Below are positions 30,011 to 39,128 of a stretch of 64,000 nt of DNA, one piece after another (the first letter of the stretch is position 1; every line of letters starts with the position of its first letter). The notes beneath the pieces are model-generated. The model was not told the DNA's origin. It did not search any database and saw only the letters and a program-made list of their open reading frames with translations. This DNA comes from Terrabacter sp. Root85. GTDB taxonomy: Bacteria > Actinomycetota > Actinomycetes > Actinomycetales > Dermatophilaceae. The translations under genes and the position numbers were made by a program. The stretch spans positions 186,001 through 250,000 of the forward strand of contig NZ_LMIW01000008.1 in the NCBI RefSeq assembly GCF_001429185.1, in the 5' to 3' direction.

Positions 30011-31384
30011 CGGCACCCCGGACATCGGCCCGAGCACGGGGAAGTCGGCCCGCAGCACCGCCCCGCCCGGGGTCTCGCGGCTCAGTGTCAGGTCGCCACC
30101 CAGTGACCGCAGGGTGTCGCGCAGCAGCCGGAGCCCGAGGTGCCCTCGGTTCGAACCGGACGGAGGCTCGTCAACCGTGGCCGAGGGCCCCACGCCGTCG
30201 TCGCGCACCTCGACGACGACGCGCTCGCCACGGAGGGCGGCCGACACCGCCACGGTCGAGGCGTCCGCGTGCTTGTCGACGTTGCGCAGCCCTTCGCGCA
30301 CGACCCGGAAGGTCAGCTGGGCGACGGCGAGCGAGTCGTCGAGCCGGGGGTCCACCGAGACGTCGACGTCGGTTCCATGGCGGCGCTGCCGGTCCGCCAG
30401 CTCCTCGACGGCAGCCACGAGGCCCCCGCTGCGCAGGTCCGCCGGGTAGACGTCGGTGAGCAGCTCGCGCGCCCCCGTGGCGCTGCGTGCGAGGTCGGCC
30501 GTCGCCTGCTCGAGCAGGTGCCGCTCTGCGGTCGCCTCCTCCGGCAGGGCGGCCGCGACGGTCGGCAACGCGTACCCGAGCCCCACGATGTCCTGCACGA
30601 GTCCGTCGTGGAGGTCCTGCGAGAGGCGTCGGCGCTCGAGGTCCGAGGCCGACAGCGCGTGGGCCATCATCTCCTCCCGCTCGGCGAGGCCGCGGTCGAC
30701 GCGGCGGGCGAGGGACAGCGCGAGCGGGAGCAGGGCGAGGGCGAGCAGCAGGAGCGAGACGAGGCCCAGCGTGGTGAACTGCCAGCGGATGTCGGCGACG
30801 TCGTGCTGGATGCGCTCGGTGGGCCAGTAGGCCTCGAAGACGAGGGGATGGCCGTCGGCGGCGCGGAAGCCGACGTAGACCTCGATGAGCTCCTCATGGG
30901 ACTGCTCGGCGGCGTTCTCGGGCTTGTCGAGGTCTGACAGCTCCGCGGTCGCGCCGGTGCCCCCGAAGAGGGCTGCGACGTCGGGTTCGAGCTCGTACGT
31001 CCTGCCGGTCATGCCCGCCTCGTCGGTCCACAGCACGAGCCCGTCGGCGGTCCAGATCTTCATGTGGGCGATGGACCCGTCGGCCATCCGTGCCCGCATG
31101 AGGCGCTCGAGGGGTGCCATGGCCTCGGGCCGTCCGGCCCGCACCCCCTCGTCGACGAGCGGTGCCACGACCGAGTTGGCGAACGCGACGCTGCGCACGT
31201 CGGCCTCGTGGAGGGAGAGGGACTCGGCCAGGGGTTTGGACAACAACAGCGTGCCCGAGGCGACGACGAGCAGCACCGCCACGCTCCAGACCACGAACCG
31301 GGTCACGGCGCTGCGCACGACGGTCGACCGGCCGGGTGGGAGCGGCCCTCGGCTCGCCCTGCCGGAGGCGAGGTCAGATCTCAT
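29999..31384 (-). CDS. Two-component sensor histidine kinase (NarL partner type)
   Basis: 461 residues. Two membrane helices (about 27-48 and 204-226) enclose an extracytoplasmic domain of about 150 residues with a Cache-like end (MKIWTADGLVLWTD, RTYELEPDV). Then the HisKA_3 dimerisation helix ERRRLSQDLHDGLVQD with phosphorylated His259, and a HATPase domain (REGLRNVDKHADASTV, DDGVGP, GHLGLRLLRD). It probably phosphorylates the response regulator encoded immediately upstream in the same operon, whose stop overlaps this start by 11 bp. Signal unknown. Confidence 0.93.
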   Translation of the reverse strand: MRSDLASGRASRGPLPPGRSTVVRSAVTRFVVWSVAVLLVVASGTLLLSKPLAESLSLHEADVRSVAFANSVVAPLVDEGVRAGRPEAMAPLERLMRARMADGSIAHMKIWTADGLVLWTDEAGMTGRTYELEPDVAALFGGTGATAELSDLDKPENAAEQSHEELIEVYVGFRAADGHPLVFEAYWPTERIQHDVADIRWQFTTLGLVSLLLLALALLPLALSLARRVDRGLAEREEMMAHALSASDLERRRLSQDLHDGLVQDIVGLGYALPTVAAALPEEATAERHLLEQATADLARSATGARELLTDVYPADLRSGGLVAAVEELADRQRRHGTDVDVSVDPRLDDSLAVAQLTFRVVREGLRNVDKHADASTVAVSAALRGERVVVEVRDDGVGPSATVDEPPSGSNRGHLGLRLLRDTLRSLGGDLTLSRETPGGAVLRADFPVLGPMSGVPSAS

Positions 31385-32027
31385 CGTCGAGCCGGATCAG
31401 CTTGCGCCGCAGAGCGATCATGACGGCCTCGAGCTGGCTGTGCGCGTCGAGCTTGACGAGGATGTTCTTGATGTAGCCGCGGCAGGTGAGCACCGAGATG
31501 CCGAGCGTGCGGGCGATGGCCGTGGGGTCCCGCCCCTGGGCGAGCAGGGCCAGGACCTGCTGCTCCCGAGAGGTCAGCAGCTCCGGGGTGCCCTGTCTGC
31601 CGGACCCGTTGCCGACGAGCGCCCTCAGCAGCACCGGGTGCACGGCGAAGGTCCCGCGACTGGCCTCGCGCAGCGCTTGGATCAGCTCGGCGAGCGGGCC
31701 GCCCTTGGGCAGCAGGGCCGAGGCTCCGGCCTCGGCGGCGCGGGCCAGCAACGCGTGGGTGACGTGGGCGGTGAGGACCACCACGCGCACCTGCGGGTGC
31801 GCATCGGTGACGCGGCGGGTCAGCTCGATGCCGTCACCGTCGTCGAGGTGCACGTCCATGACGATCGCGTCGGGGCGCGCACGGTCGATGATCGCGAGCG
31901 CGTCGACGACGCCGCCCGCGGTGCCGACGCTCTCCATGTCCGGCTGGGCTGACACGGCGAGCGACAGGGCGTCGGCGACAGTTCGGTGGTCGTCGACGAC
32001 CAGCACACGCATCATCTCGGACGACAT
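31374..32027 (-). CDS. Two-component response regulator, NarL/LuxR family
   Basis: 217 residues. Receiver domain with acidic pair VDD (11-13), phosphorylation site Asp58 (AIVMDVHL), Thr85 and Lys107 (LLPKGG). C-terminal LuxR helix-turn-helix LTSREQQVLALLAQGRDPTAIARTLGISVLTCRGYIKNILVKLDAHSQ is complete in layout. Pairs with the downstream kinase. A GAGGGGG Shine-Dalgarno supports ATG 32027, though ATG codons 5 and 6 are also possible. Diverges from the SARP-like gene, a plausible target. Confidence 0.93.
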   Translation of the reverse strand: MSSEMMRVLVVDDHRTVADALSLAVSAQPDMESVGTAGGVVDALAIIDRARPDAIVMDVHLDDGDGIELTRRVTDAHPQVRVVVLTAHVTHALLARAAEAGASALLPKGGPLAELIQALREASRGTFAVHPVLLRALVGNGSGRQGTPELLTSREQQVLALLAQGRDPTAIARTLGISVLTCRGYIKNILVKLDAHSQLEAVMIALRRKLIRLDDEI

Positions 32028-32214
32028 CGAGCCCCCTCGTCGTCAGGACAGTGCGCTCCCCGGCGCACCGCTCCGCGCACCAGTATCACGGCTGGAGGCC
32101 TCGCGTGCGGAGAAACGGCCCTCGAAAAGTGGGGGTCGGGGCACCCGCCGCTGGGTGGTCCGGCGTCATCCGGCGGCGCCCACCATGGGAGGAGTTCTGC
32201 AAGGGGGGATCCGG

Positions 32215-33261
32215 ATGAACGGAACTGCTGGGCTTCGCGTACGCCTGTGTGGGGGACTCGTCGTGGGAGACGGGGACCTCGCCCTCGGCCCGCGCGACGT
32301 CGGAGGGGCCAAGGCGCGTCAGGTGCTCATGGCGCTGCTGTTCGAGGCCGGTGCGGGTGTCTCGAAGGGACGTCTCATCGAGTTCCTCTGGGGTGGAAGA
32401 CCGCCCGCCGGTGCACTCGGCACGCTGGAGGCCTACGTCAGTGTGCTCCGGAAACGGCTCGCGATGGTGTTCCCGGGCGGGACGCCGGTCGTCACGGTCC
32501 CGGGCGGCTACCGCTGGGACGTGGACCGGGCGCCCGTCGACGTCGTCGAGTTCACCCGCCTCGTCGCCGCCGCACGCGCGGTCGACGTGTCCGGGACCGA
32601 TGCGCTGGAGGCGTATGCCGCTGCCCTCGCCCTCGTCGAACGTCCTCTGGCGCCGGTGGACGGCGACCTGCCCTGGCTCGAGGAGCACGTCTCCGGTCAC
32701 CACTCTCGGGTGCTGCGCGTGCTCACCGACGCCGCGCGCCTCGCGCTGGACGAGGGCGACCCGTCCCGGGCCGAGACCTGGGCCCGGGACGCGATCGAGC
32801 GCGACCTGCTCGTCGAGGCGGCTTGGCAGGTGCTGCTCGAGTCGCTGGAGCGCCAGGGACGCCAGGCCGAGGCGATGCGGGAGTACGAGACCTGTCGCTC
32901 GGTCTTCGCCGACGAGCTGGGCTGCGACCCGGGACCGGGACTGCGCACGGTCTTCACGCGTCTGCTCGCGGCGACCTCGTCCGACGACGACGGGCTGCGC
33001 GACCTCGTCGACGCCGTCGTGCGCCTGCACGTGCGGCTGCTCGCCCACGGGGCTGACGGTCGCGGGGCGGGCCGGCTGCCCTCCGCGCACGCGGCCGGAG
33101 GTCGTGGGGCCGGGGGCATGGCACAGCCCGAGGCGCTCGCCTCCCTCGAGGAGGACTGCCGGCGGCTCCGGTCGCTGCTCCGCGCCGCACGCGAAACGGT
33201 GCCGTCGGGTCTCCCGGGTGGCCGACCGGCCGAAGACGTCAGGAGAGCGGCCACGGCGTGA
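32215..33261 (+). CDS. SARP/AfsR-like transcriptional regulator (winged helix plus BTAD)
   Basis: 348 residues. N-terminal OmpR-type winged helix with GGAKARQVLMALLFEAGAGVSKGRLIEFLWGG and LEAYVSVLRKRL (residues about 28-83), then VPGGYRWDV. A bacterial transcriptional activation (BTAD) domain follows (about 95-245: DVVEFTRLVAAAR..., ...LLVEAAWQVLLESLERQGRQAEAMREYETCR). The remaining 100 residues are low-complexity and unassigned, with no NB-ARC or TPR extension. SARPs usually activate adjacent specialised or morphological genes; the multicopper oxidase operon and the secreted PKD protein are the nearest candidates. ATG 32215 has AAGGGGGG upstream. Its 3' end overlaps the convergent signal peptidase gene by 23 bp. 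Confidence 0.88.
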   Translation: MNGTAGLRVRLCGGLVVGDGDLALGPRDVGGAKARQVLMALLFEAGAGVSKGRLIEFLWGGRPPAGALGTLEAYVSVLRKRLAMVFPGGTPVVTVPGGYRWDVDRAPVDVVEFTRLVAAARAVDVSGTDALEAYAAALALVERPLAPVDGDLPWLEEHVSGHHSRVLRVLTDAARLALDEGDPSRAETWARDAIERDLLVEAAWQVLLESLERQGRQAEAMREYETCRSVFADELGCDPGPGLRTVFTRLLAATSSDDDGLRDLVDAVVRLHVRLLAHGADGRGAGRLPSAHAAGGRGAGGMAQPEALASLEEDCRRLRSLLRAARETVPSGLPGGRPAEDVRRAATA

Positions 33262-33892
33262 CGACGCGTCCGTCGAGCTCGTCGAGGAGCACGGGCCCGA
33301 GGATCCGGGAGTCCACCGAGCGGGAGCGGTCGTCGCCCATGACGAAGACGGCACCTGCGGGCACGGCGACGGGGCCGAACCACACACTGTCCATCGACTC
33401 CTCGTCGACCCACGGCTCGGTCACCGGCACGCCGTCGACGACGAGCCGCCCGTCCTCGAGGCCGACCACGTCGCCGCCGACCGCGACGACGCGCTTGACC
33501 CACGACGTCCCGGTGGGCACCTGAGCGCCGGCGTTCGTCGTGGACGCCGCCCGCTCGGCCCACCCCGGGCCGACGACGACCACGTCGCCGCGGTACACGG
33601 TCCCCGCCCACGGCGTGCGGAGCAGGATCACGTGGTCGCCCGCCGACAGCGTCGGGCTCATCGAGTCGGAGGTGACACGGACCGGCTCGACCACCCAGTG
33701 CGACCCGACGGCGAGACCGACGGCGAGCACGGCGAGTGTCCGGCGCGCGCGGCGCGAGCCGTGGTGGAGGCCACGACCCCGACGACCCGCGAACGGCGAC
33801 TGCACGTGCGGCGTCCGAGGGGAGCGCACGGTCCCGGTTGCCGACGCGCCATCCCCTGGCGGTCGTCCCGACGCGGACATCGGCAGGCTCAC
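33239..33892 (-). CDS. Type I signal peptidase
   Basis: 217 residues (from GTG 33892) with a 50-residue basic, Pro/Gly-rich cytoplasmic N-terminus and one membrane helix (about 52-67). Serine-lysine protease domain: Ser77 in VTSDSMSPTL, Lys133 in SWVKRVVAVGG, and GDDRSRSVDSR (box E). GTG 33892 forms a 4-bp GTGA overlap with the upstream gene; ATG 33880 is an alternative start. Cleaves signal peptides at the outer face of the membrane. Being the third gene of a multicopper oxidase operon suggests a dedicated client, possibly the PKD protein encoded nearby. Confidence 0.92.
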   Translation of the reverse strand: MSLPMSASGRPPGDGASATGTVRSPRTPHVQSPFAGRRGRGLHHGSRRARRTLAVLAVGLAVGSHWVVEPVRVTSDSMSPTLSAGDHVILLRTPWAGTVYRGDVVVVGPGWAERAASTTNAGAQVPTGTSWVKRVVAVGGDVVGLEDGRLVVDGVPVTEPWVDEESMDSVWFGPVAVPAGAVFVMGDDRSRSVDSRILGPVLLDELDGRVVTPWPLS

Positions 33893-34503
33893 GTGAACCG
33901 GGCCACGGCCCAGACGATCCAGCCACAGACGCCCACCGCGAGCAGCAGGTTGGTGACGGAACGGCGCTGGGCGGGGGCCATCAGGCCGACGAGGAGGGCC
34001 AGCGCCGCGAACTCGGCGGTGACGCAGACGGCATCGAGCAGCCCCAGGGCCTCGACGGTCGAACCGCCCTCGGACCCCGGGATGACCGGCATCCCGTTGC
34101 CGTGGCCGCCGGGCACGAGCAGGGGACCGTGGTGCCCGCCACCGGACACGGCCGCACCCTCGCTGTGGAAGGGCAGTCCTGCGGTGCGGGACACGACGTA
34201 GAGGGCGATGAGGCCGGCCGTCGAGAGCACCGCCGCGGGCAGGACCCGCCTCGCGGTGCCGCGCCACAGCGCCTGGCCCAACCACAGCTGGGCGGTGGCG
34301 ACGACCGCGAAGAAGACACCGGCCGGTGCCCACTCGTCGACGTGCTCCGGCGTCACGACCACGTGGACGAGCCCGGCCACCCCGAGGAGGGTGCCGGCCG
34401 CGCGGGCCTCGGCCGACGGCGTACGCCAGCGGTGTGCCGGCTGCGGCGTGCCCTCGTCGTCGACCGCGGCACCGGGAAGGCCCTCGCGGGCCGTCGCGGT
34501 CAC
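33889..34503 (-). CDS. Multi-span membrane protein of unknown function
   Basis: 204 residues, about six hydrophobic segments (near 36-53, 60-80, 87-106, 152-175 and 183-202). A His/Gly-rich loop, HSEGAAVSGGGHHGPLLVPGGHGNGMP at roughly 112-138, has four histidines and could bind metal. Family not recognised. Both ends overlap neighbours by 4 bp (GTGA at 34500-34503 and 33889-33892), so it is tightly coupled between the multicopper oxidase and the signal peptidase. A role in copper handling or in maturation of the oxidase is an inference from context and the His-rich loop. Confidence 0.75.
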   Translation of the reverse strand: MTATAREGLPGAAVDDEGTPQPAHRWRTPSAEARAAGTLLGVAGLVHVVVTPEHVDEWAPAGVFFAVVATAQLWLGQALWRGTARRVLPAAVLSTAGLIALYVVSRTAGLPFHSEGAAVSGGGHHGPLLVPGGHGNGMPVIPGSEGGSTVEALGLLDAVCVTAEFAALALLVGLMAPAQRRSVTNLLLAVGVCGWIVWAVARFT

Positions 34504-36071
34504 AGCTCACCATCCTCTGGCAGCGACCTGCACGGATCACTCATCGGGTCGGTCGACTCCCCGGCCACGACCTCGAACTGGCTCATCATGTCGTGGTCCT
34601 CGTGGACGAGGTTGTGGCAGTGGATCATGTACTTGCCCCGCCCCTCGAAGCGCATGACGACCCGCACCGTCTCGTTCTCGCCGACGTAGACGACGTCCTT
34701 GGGCCCGAGCTCGTGGGCCATCGGCGCCGCGCCGTTGCGGTCGAGCACGCGGAAGTCCACGAGGTGGATGTGGACCGGGTGGAACCAGCCGCCCGACGAG
34801 TTGCGGATCTCCCACACCTCGACGTCCCCCTCTGCGGGGTTTGCCTCGACGAGCGCGAACCGGCTGCGCACGACGTCGTCCCACGTGTGGCCGTTGATCG
34901 TCCACTGGCTGTTCTTGCGCACGAGGTCGAGCCTTCGGGTGCGCACGGCGTCGGCGGCGGTCAGCGCCATGACCGGGTTGGTCGGGTTGAGCTGGTCGGG
35001 AACGGCGTTGTCGGCCGGGTCGAAGTCGTCGCCGACGACGTCGAAGGCCATGACCTTGTTCGTGTTGTCGTAGTCGATGTTGTTCTTCGGGCTCGAGTTG
35101 CCGAGCACGACCCGCCGGCCCACGGGGTAGCGGCTGAAGTCGACGACGACCTCGTAGCGCTCAGCCATGCCCTGCCGGAAGCTCCTGACCCGCTGGGGTG
35201 CCGGCATCAGGCCCCCGTCCGTCGCGATGACGACGAACGGGTCGCCGGAGTCGAGCGACCACTGGTAGGACCGTGAGATCGAGGCGTTGAGCAGCCGGAA
35301 GCGGTAGCGCCGCCGCTTGACCTTCATGACCGGCCACGGCACCCCGTTGACGAGGACGACGTCGCCGAACATCCCGGACTCGTCGTGGTTGTCGAAGTAG
35401 AGCTGCCCGTCCGTCGCGAACATCGCGTCGCTGACGACCAACGGGACGTCGAACTCGCCGTGCGGGATCGGCAGCGACTGCTCGAGCGGGTCCGTGAGGT
35501 GGTACTGCGCTGCCAGGCCCATGAGGACGTTCTCCGCCGTGTGGTGCAGGCCGTGGTCGTGGTACCAGAGCGTCCGGGCCGTCGGGGTGTTCGGGTAGAC
35601 GTAGTCCTTGTACTGACCCGGGTTCGTGATGTCACTGGCGTACCCGTCGTACTCCGGGGCCGACGGTGACCCGTGCAGGTGCACCGAGGTCCACGGCGTG
35701 TAGCGCAGGAGCGGGTGGGTCGCCGGCAGGTTGTTGACCTGGCGCATGACGGTGCGGCGGCCCTGCGCGACCTTGACCGTCGGCCCGGGCACGCTGCCGT
35801 TGTAGCCCCACAGTGGCGTCTTGAGGCCCGGGACGACGTCGGCCATGACCGGCTTCATGTAGACCTTGTAGTAGTCGGTCGTGCTGTCGACCCGGCTGGG
35901 CTGGAGCACGGGCGGCACCCGGAAGGGCAGCGTGAACGGCTTCGGCAGCCTGCTGGTGGCGAGCCGGCTCTGCGTGCTCGAGCCCGCCCGGACGGTGCGC
36001 TCCAGCGGCAGGGCCAGAGCGGCGCCACCCACGACGCCCAGCTTCATCAGGTCACGACGCGACAGTGACAT
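34500..36071 (-). CDS. Multicopper oxidase (CotA/bilirubin-oxidase-like), Tat-exported
   Basis: 523 residues. Tat signal (SRRDLMK followed by a hydrophobic stretch to about 30). All four copper-ligand blocks are present: HLHG (131-134), WYHDHGLH (169-176), HPVHIH (431-436) and HCHNLVHEDHDMM (484-496), the last giving the T1 Cys-His-Met set. Oxidises phenols, bilirubin or metals such as Mn(II) with O2; substrate unknown. GAGGAGG precedes ATG 36071. First gene of an operon with a membrane protein and a signal peptidase, divergent from the secreted PKD protein. Confidence 0.95.
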   Translation of the reverse strand: MSLSRRDLMKLGVVGGAALALPLERTVRAGSSTQSRLATSRLPKPFTLPFRVPPVLQPSRVDSTTDYYKVYMKPVMADVVPGLKTPLWGYNGSVPGPTVKVAQGRRTVMRQVNNLPATHPLLRYTPWTSVHLHGSPSAPEYDGYASDITNPGQYKDYVYPNTPTARTLWYHDHGLHHTAENVLMGLAAQYHLTDPLEQSLPIPHGEFDVPLVVSDAMFATDGQLYFDNHDESGMFGDVVLVNGVPWPVMKVKRRRYRFRLLNASISRSYQWSLDSGDPFVVIATDGGLMPAPQRVRSFRQGMAERYEVVVDFSRYPVGRRVVLGNSSPKNNIDYDNTNKVMAFDVVGDDFDPADNAVPDQLNPTNPVMALTAADAVRTRRLDLVRKNSQWTINGHTWDDVVRSRFALVEANPAEGDVEVWEIRNSSGGWFHPVHIHLVDFRVLDRNGAAPMAHELGPKDVVYVGENETVRVVMRFEGRGKYMIHCHNLVHEDHDMMSQFEVVAGESTDPMSDPCRSLPEDGEL

Positions 36072-36242
36072 GGTTCCTCCTCGATCGACTCCAACTCCCT
36101 CTAGGACAGCGGGGCGACCTTGGGATCTCCTTGTGGGTCGGGGGAGCCCGTGCCCAAGGTTTCCGCAAGGCCGCGCGCGGAGCCTGACGGGAACGCCCGT
36201 ACCGGGCGCCCGTCACCGGACCTACGCGTGAGAAGGCAAGTC
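36072..36242. promoter_or_regulatory. Divergent promoter region between multicopper oxidase and PKD protein
   Basis: 171 bp. It contains a split repeat, CTTGGGAT near 36118 and CCCAAGG near 36153, and the GAAGG Shine-Dalgarno of the + strand gene. I could not assign a -10/-35 pair with confidence. Confidence 0.3.
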
Positions 36243-38378
36243 ATGAGACGTCCAACCGCAGCGGCGCTCGCCGCAGTCATCGGCCTCCCGGTCGTCATCG
36301 GTGTCAGCGCATCCGCCGCCGTCGTCGGCGGTACGCCCGGACCGGGCCTGGCGGCCGTCGGTCCCGTGAGCGCGACCAACGGCTACCCCACCTGGTACAA
36401 GGACAAGAACGGGCTGCGGCTCGAGCTGTGCGTCGCCGCAGCCGACCCGCTCTGTCCCGCTCGAGGCGACCTTCCCGACGAGACGGCGCCCGTCGCCTTC
36501 CCTGACAACTACCCCGACGAGGCGTTCTACTCGCTGACCGGCGCCCAGGTCGACACGGCGAGCGCCGGCGTCGCGCGCCTCGACATGGCCCTCGAAGGAG
36601 CGTTCTCCGCCGGGCCGGTCGTCGACGGCGAGCAGGTCGTCTTCGCGCGGATGCGGCTCAAGATGACCAACGTCCGCAACGACACCGACTACACGTTCAC
36701 GACACCCGTGGGGACGAAGACCCTCAAGGCCAACCGCGACGGGCTGATCTTCGACACCGAGGACATCGGCATCGGTGCGCCGGGCGACTTCTCCGGCGCC
36801 CTCGGCGGCCGCATCGGGCCGTTCCTGACGTGGGACACGTTCGGCACGCGGACGGACCCCGCTCTCAAGGGCGACACCTACGTCGGCGATGGCATCACCG
36901 ACCACCGGATCAAGGGCAGCCCCTACGGCACGAACGTCTTCCGGATCCAGGGGCCGGGCGTCAACCCGTCCGCGACGACCGACGCGTGCCCGACGGTGAC
37001 CGGGCCCGTGGCCGACTGCATCGAGACGGACCTCTTCACCGTCCAGGGAAAGGTCGCGACGACCTCCGGCGTGTCGGCCGACGCCGCGACCTACGCCCGC
37101 TCGTCCGGGGGTGCCTCGCTCGTCGACGTCTTCGCCTCGTCGGAGCCGGGGGAGCTGCAGGCCATCGAGGTGGGCGACGCCTCGAGCGTCGTCGGCTTCG
37201 CCACCACAGCCCTGACCGGGGGCGACGGGAGGTACTTCGCCCGGGTCGCCGCCGACGGGCTGCCGAGCCGAGTCCAGGTCTCGAACGTCGGCGACGTGCC
37301 GCCGTCACGCAAGACCATCGCCGTCGTCGACCGGGTGTCGGGCACCGCCGTCTTCGATGCGGGCCGGCGCGTGCTGTCGGTCGGGGCCAGCTCGAGCGAC
37401 ACGTTCGCCGACCCGACGCTCACCGCCGTCGGTCTCGGTGACCTCGTCGGCGGCACGCTGGTCGTCGACCCCCTCGTGGCGCCGCCCGTCACGGTCACGG
37501 TCACCTCCGCCGCCGGTGGCGCCGTCACGATCCCGGTGACGGTGACCGGCCCCGCCACGGACCCGATCCCGGTCAGGGCCCAGGCCGGACCTGACCAGAC
37601 GGTCCAGCCGGGACAGGTCGTCACGCTCGACGGGTCCACGTCCCGCGGCACGATCCTGTCGTACGCGTGGGAGAGCCCCGCAGGAATCTCCCTGACCTCG
37701 CCGAACAGCGCCGTTGCGTCCTTCACCGCCCCTGACGCTCCCGGCGACTACGAGCTAGCCCTCGTCGTGACGGGACCCGGGGGCACGAGCGACCGTGCCA
37801 CGGCCACCGTCACGGTCACGCCGCCGGTGACGGTCGTCGTCGCGAGCGCCGGGTCCGACCAGACGGTGCGGCGCGGGACCGTCGTGACCCTCGACGGTGG
37901 GGCGTCACAGGGAGCCGCGACCTATGCCTGGGCGCAGGTGGCCGGCCCCACGAGGCCGACGGTGACCCTCTCCGGCGCCACGTCCGCCCGACCGACGTTC
38001 ACGTTCCCGCTCTTCCACGCCTCGGACGGCAACGCGGGCCCGCTGACGTTCCGGCTCACGGTTCGCGATGCCACCGGGGCCCTCACGTCCACGGACGACG
38101 TGGTGGTGACGCCCACCTCCGACACCGTCGTCGTGACGACGGCGCGCTTCAAGGGCCAGTGGCGCATCGACGGCACGAGCAGCGTCGTGGCGGGACAGCG
38201 GGTCACGGCGCACCTGGGTGGACTCGCCGGGGCGGTCATCGGATCAGCGGTCGTCGACGCGGCCGGCGGGTTCTCGATCCGGCCCGCCACCGGACCCGTC
38301 GCGACCCAGGGCGCCACGGTCGTCGTCGAGTCGGAGCTGGGCGGTGTCTCCACCCCGTTCACCGTGCGGCTGAACTGA
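36243..38378 (+). CDS. Secreted protein with unknown N-terminal domain and two PKD-like repeats
   Basis: 711 residues. Sec signal peptide (basic start, hydrophobic to about residue 25, AxA-type cleavage). Residues about 40-330 form a domain beginning YPTWYKDKNGLRLELCV with three cysteine pairs, which I cannot name but which reads as a conserved globular domain. Residues about 440-545 and 535-630 carry two PKD-like repeats, AGPDQTVQPGQVVTLDGSTS and AGSDQTVRRGTVVTLDGGAS. A final beta-rich module spans about 635-711. No sortase motif or membrane anchor. GAAGG precedes ATG 36243. Probably an extracellular or surface-matrix protein; divergent from the multicopper oxidase-signal peptidase operon. 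Confidence 0.85.
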   Translation: MRRPTAAALAAVIGLPVVIGVSASAAVVGGTPGPGLAAVGPVSATNGYPTWYKDKNGLRLELCVAAADPLCPARGDLPDETAPVAFPDNYPDEAFYSLTGAQVDTASAGVARLDMALEGAFSAGPVVDGEQVVFARMRLKMTNVRNDTDYTFTTPVGTKTLKANRDGLIFDTEDIGIGAPGDFSGALGGRIGPFLTWDTFGTRTDPALKGDTYVGDGITDHRIKGSPYGTNVFRIQGPGVNPSATTDACPTVTGPVADCIETDLFTVQGKVATTSGVSADAATYARSSGGASLVDVFASSEPGELQAIEVGDASSVVGFATTALTGGDGRYFARVAADGLPSRVQVSNVGDVPPSRKTIAVVDRVSGTAVFDAGRRVLSVGASSSDTFADPTLTAVGLGDLVGGTLVVDPLVAPPVTVTVTSAAGGAVTIPVTVTGPATDPIPVRAQAGPDQTVQPGQVVTLDGSTSRGTILSYAWESPAGISLTSPNSAVASFTAPDAPGDYELALVVTGPGGTSDRATATVTVTPPVTVVVASAGSDQTVRRGTVVTLDGGASQGAATYAWAQVAGPTRPTVTLSGATSARPTFTFPLFHASDGNAGPLTFRLTVRDATGALTSTDDVVVTPTSDTVVVTTARFKGQWRIDGTSSVVAGQRVTAHLGGLAGAVIGSAVVDAAGGFSIRPATGPVATQGATVVVESELGGVSTPFTVRLN

Positions 38379-38424
38379 CCCCTCCCCGGGGTGGGCGCAG
38401 ATACCCCCGGCCGTCCACCCCCGA

Positions 38425-38454
38425 GGTGGCCCCCTCCTTGCGGAGGGGGCCACC
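38425..38454. terminator. Terminator after the PKD protein
   Basis: Perfect 13-bp stem (38425-38437 with 38442-38454) with a TTGC loop, between convergent genes ending at 38378 and 38499. Confidence 0.85.
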
Positions 38455-38498
38455 GTCGTGAGTGCTGGCTCGGGTCGCCCGCCTCGGTCGCGCCGTCG

Positions 38499-39119
38499 TC
38501 AGCGACCGACGCCGAGGAGGATGGGCAGGACGGTGCGCTCGAGCTCTCCGACCGCGAGAGAGCGCGGTTCGACGAGCCGCTGGGTCATCGAGCCCTGGGC
38601 GAGCGCGATCGCGACGCGGACGAAGAGGTCGGTGGGGATCGGGAGGGTGAGTCCCTGGCGCGACACCGCCTCGTCGACGACGGACACCAGCTCGTCGCGG
38701 ACCCGACGCTGCTGGGCAGCCCAGGTGCGTCGCGCGTCGGCATCGCGGATGGCGTGCAGGGTGAACTCGGTCGTGAGCACGAGCCAGCGCTCTCTGCTGT
38801 CGTCGGCGAGCGCCGCGAAGACGTCGCGGAGCACCTCGTCGGCGCTCGCGTGCTCGCGTTTGCTCGCACGGCGGATCCGGTCGACGAGCGCCTCCGAGTG
38901 GCGTCGGGAGAGCTCGACGACGAGGTCGTCCTTGGAGCTGAAGTTGGAGTAGAAGGCCCCTCGCGTGAAGCCGGCGCGTTCGCAGATGTCCTCGACCGTG
39001 GCGCCGTGGAACCCGCGCTCGGCGAAGACCTCGCTCGCGGCCTCGAGGACACGGTCGCGGGTGGCCTGGCGACGCGCGCTGATGCGCGGAGCGGTGGACG
39101 GGGCTGTGGCGGACGGCAT
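38499..39119 (-). CDS. TetR-family transcriptional regulator
   Basis: 206 residues. Helix-turn-helix domain [47 protein letters not shown] (about residues 20-65) is canonical. The C-terminal ligand domain (about 75-206) is unassigned. The ATG at 39119 is inside a GGCATAC motif and has no good Shine-Dalgarno. Probably represses itself and the divergent two-gene unit through the tandem sites at 39129-39159. Confidence 0.93.
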   Translation of the reverse strand: MPSATAPSTAPRISARRQATRDRVLEAASEVFAERGFHGATVEDICERAGFTRGAFYSNFSSKDDLVVELSRRHSEALVDRIRRASKREHASADEVLRDVFAALADDSRERWLVLTTEFTLHAIRDADARRTWAAQQRRVRDELVSVVDEAVSRQGLTLPIPTDLFVRVAIALAQGSMTQRLVEPRSLAVGELERTVLPILLGVGR

Positions 39120-39128
39120 ACGCCAAGG

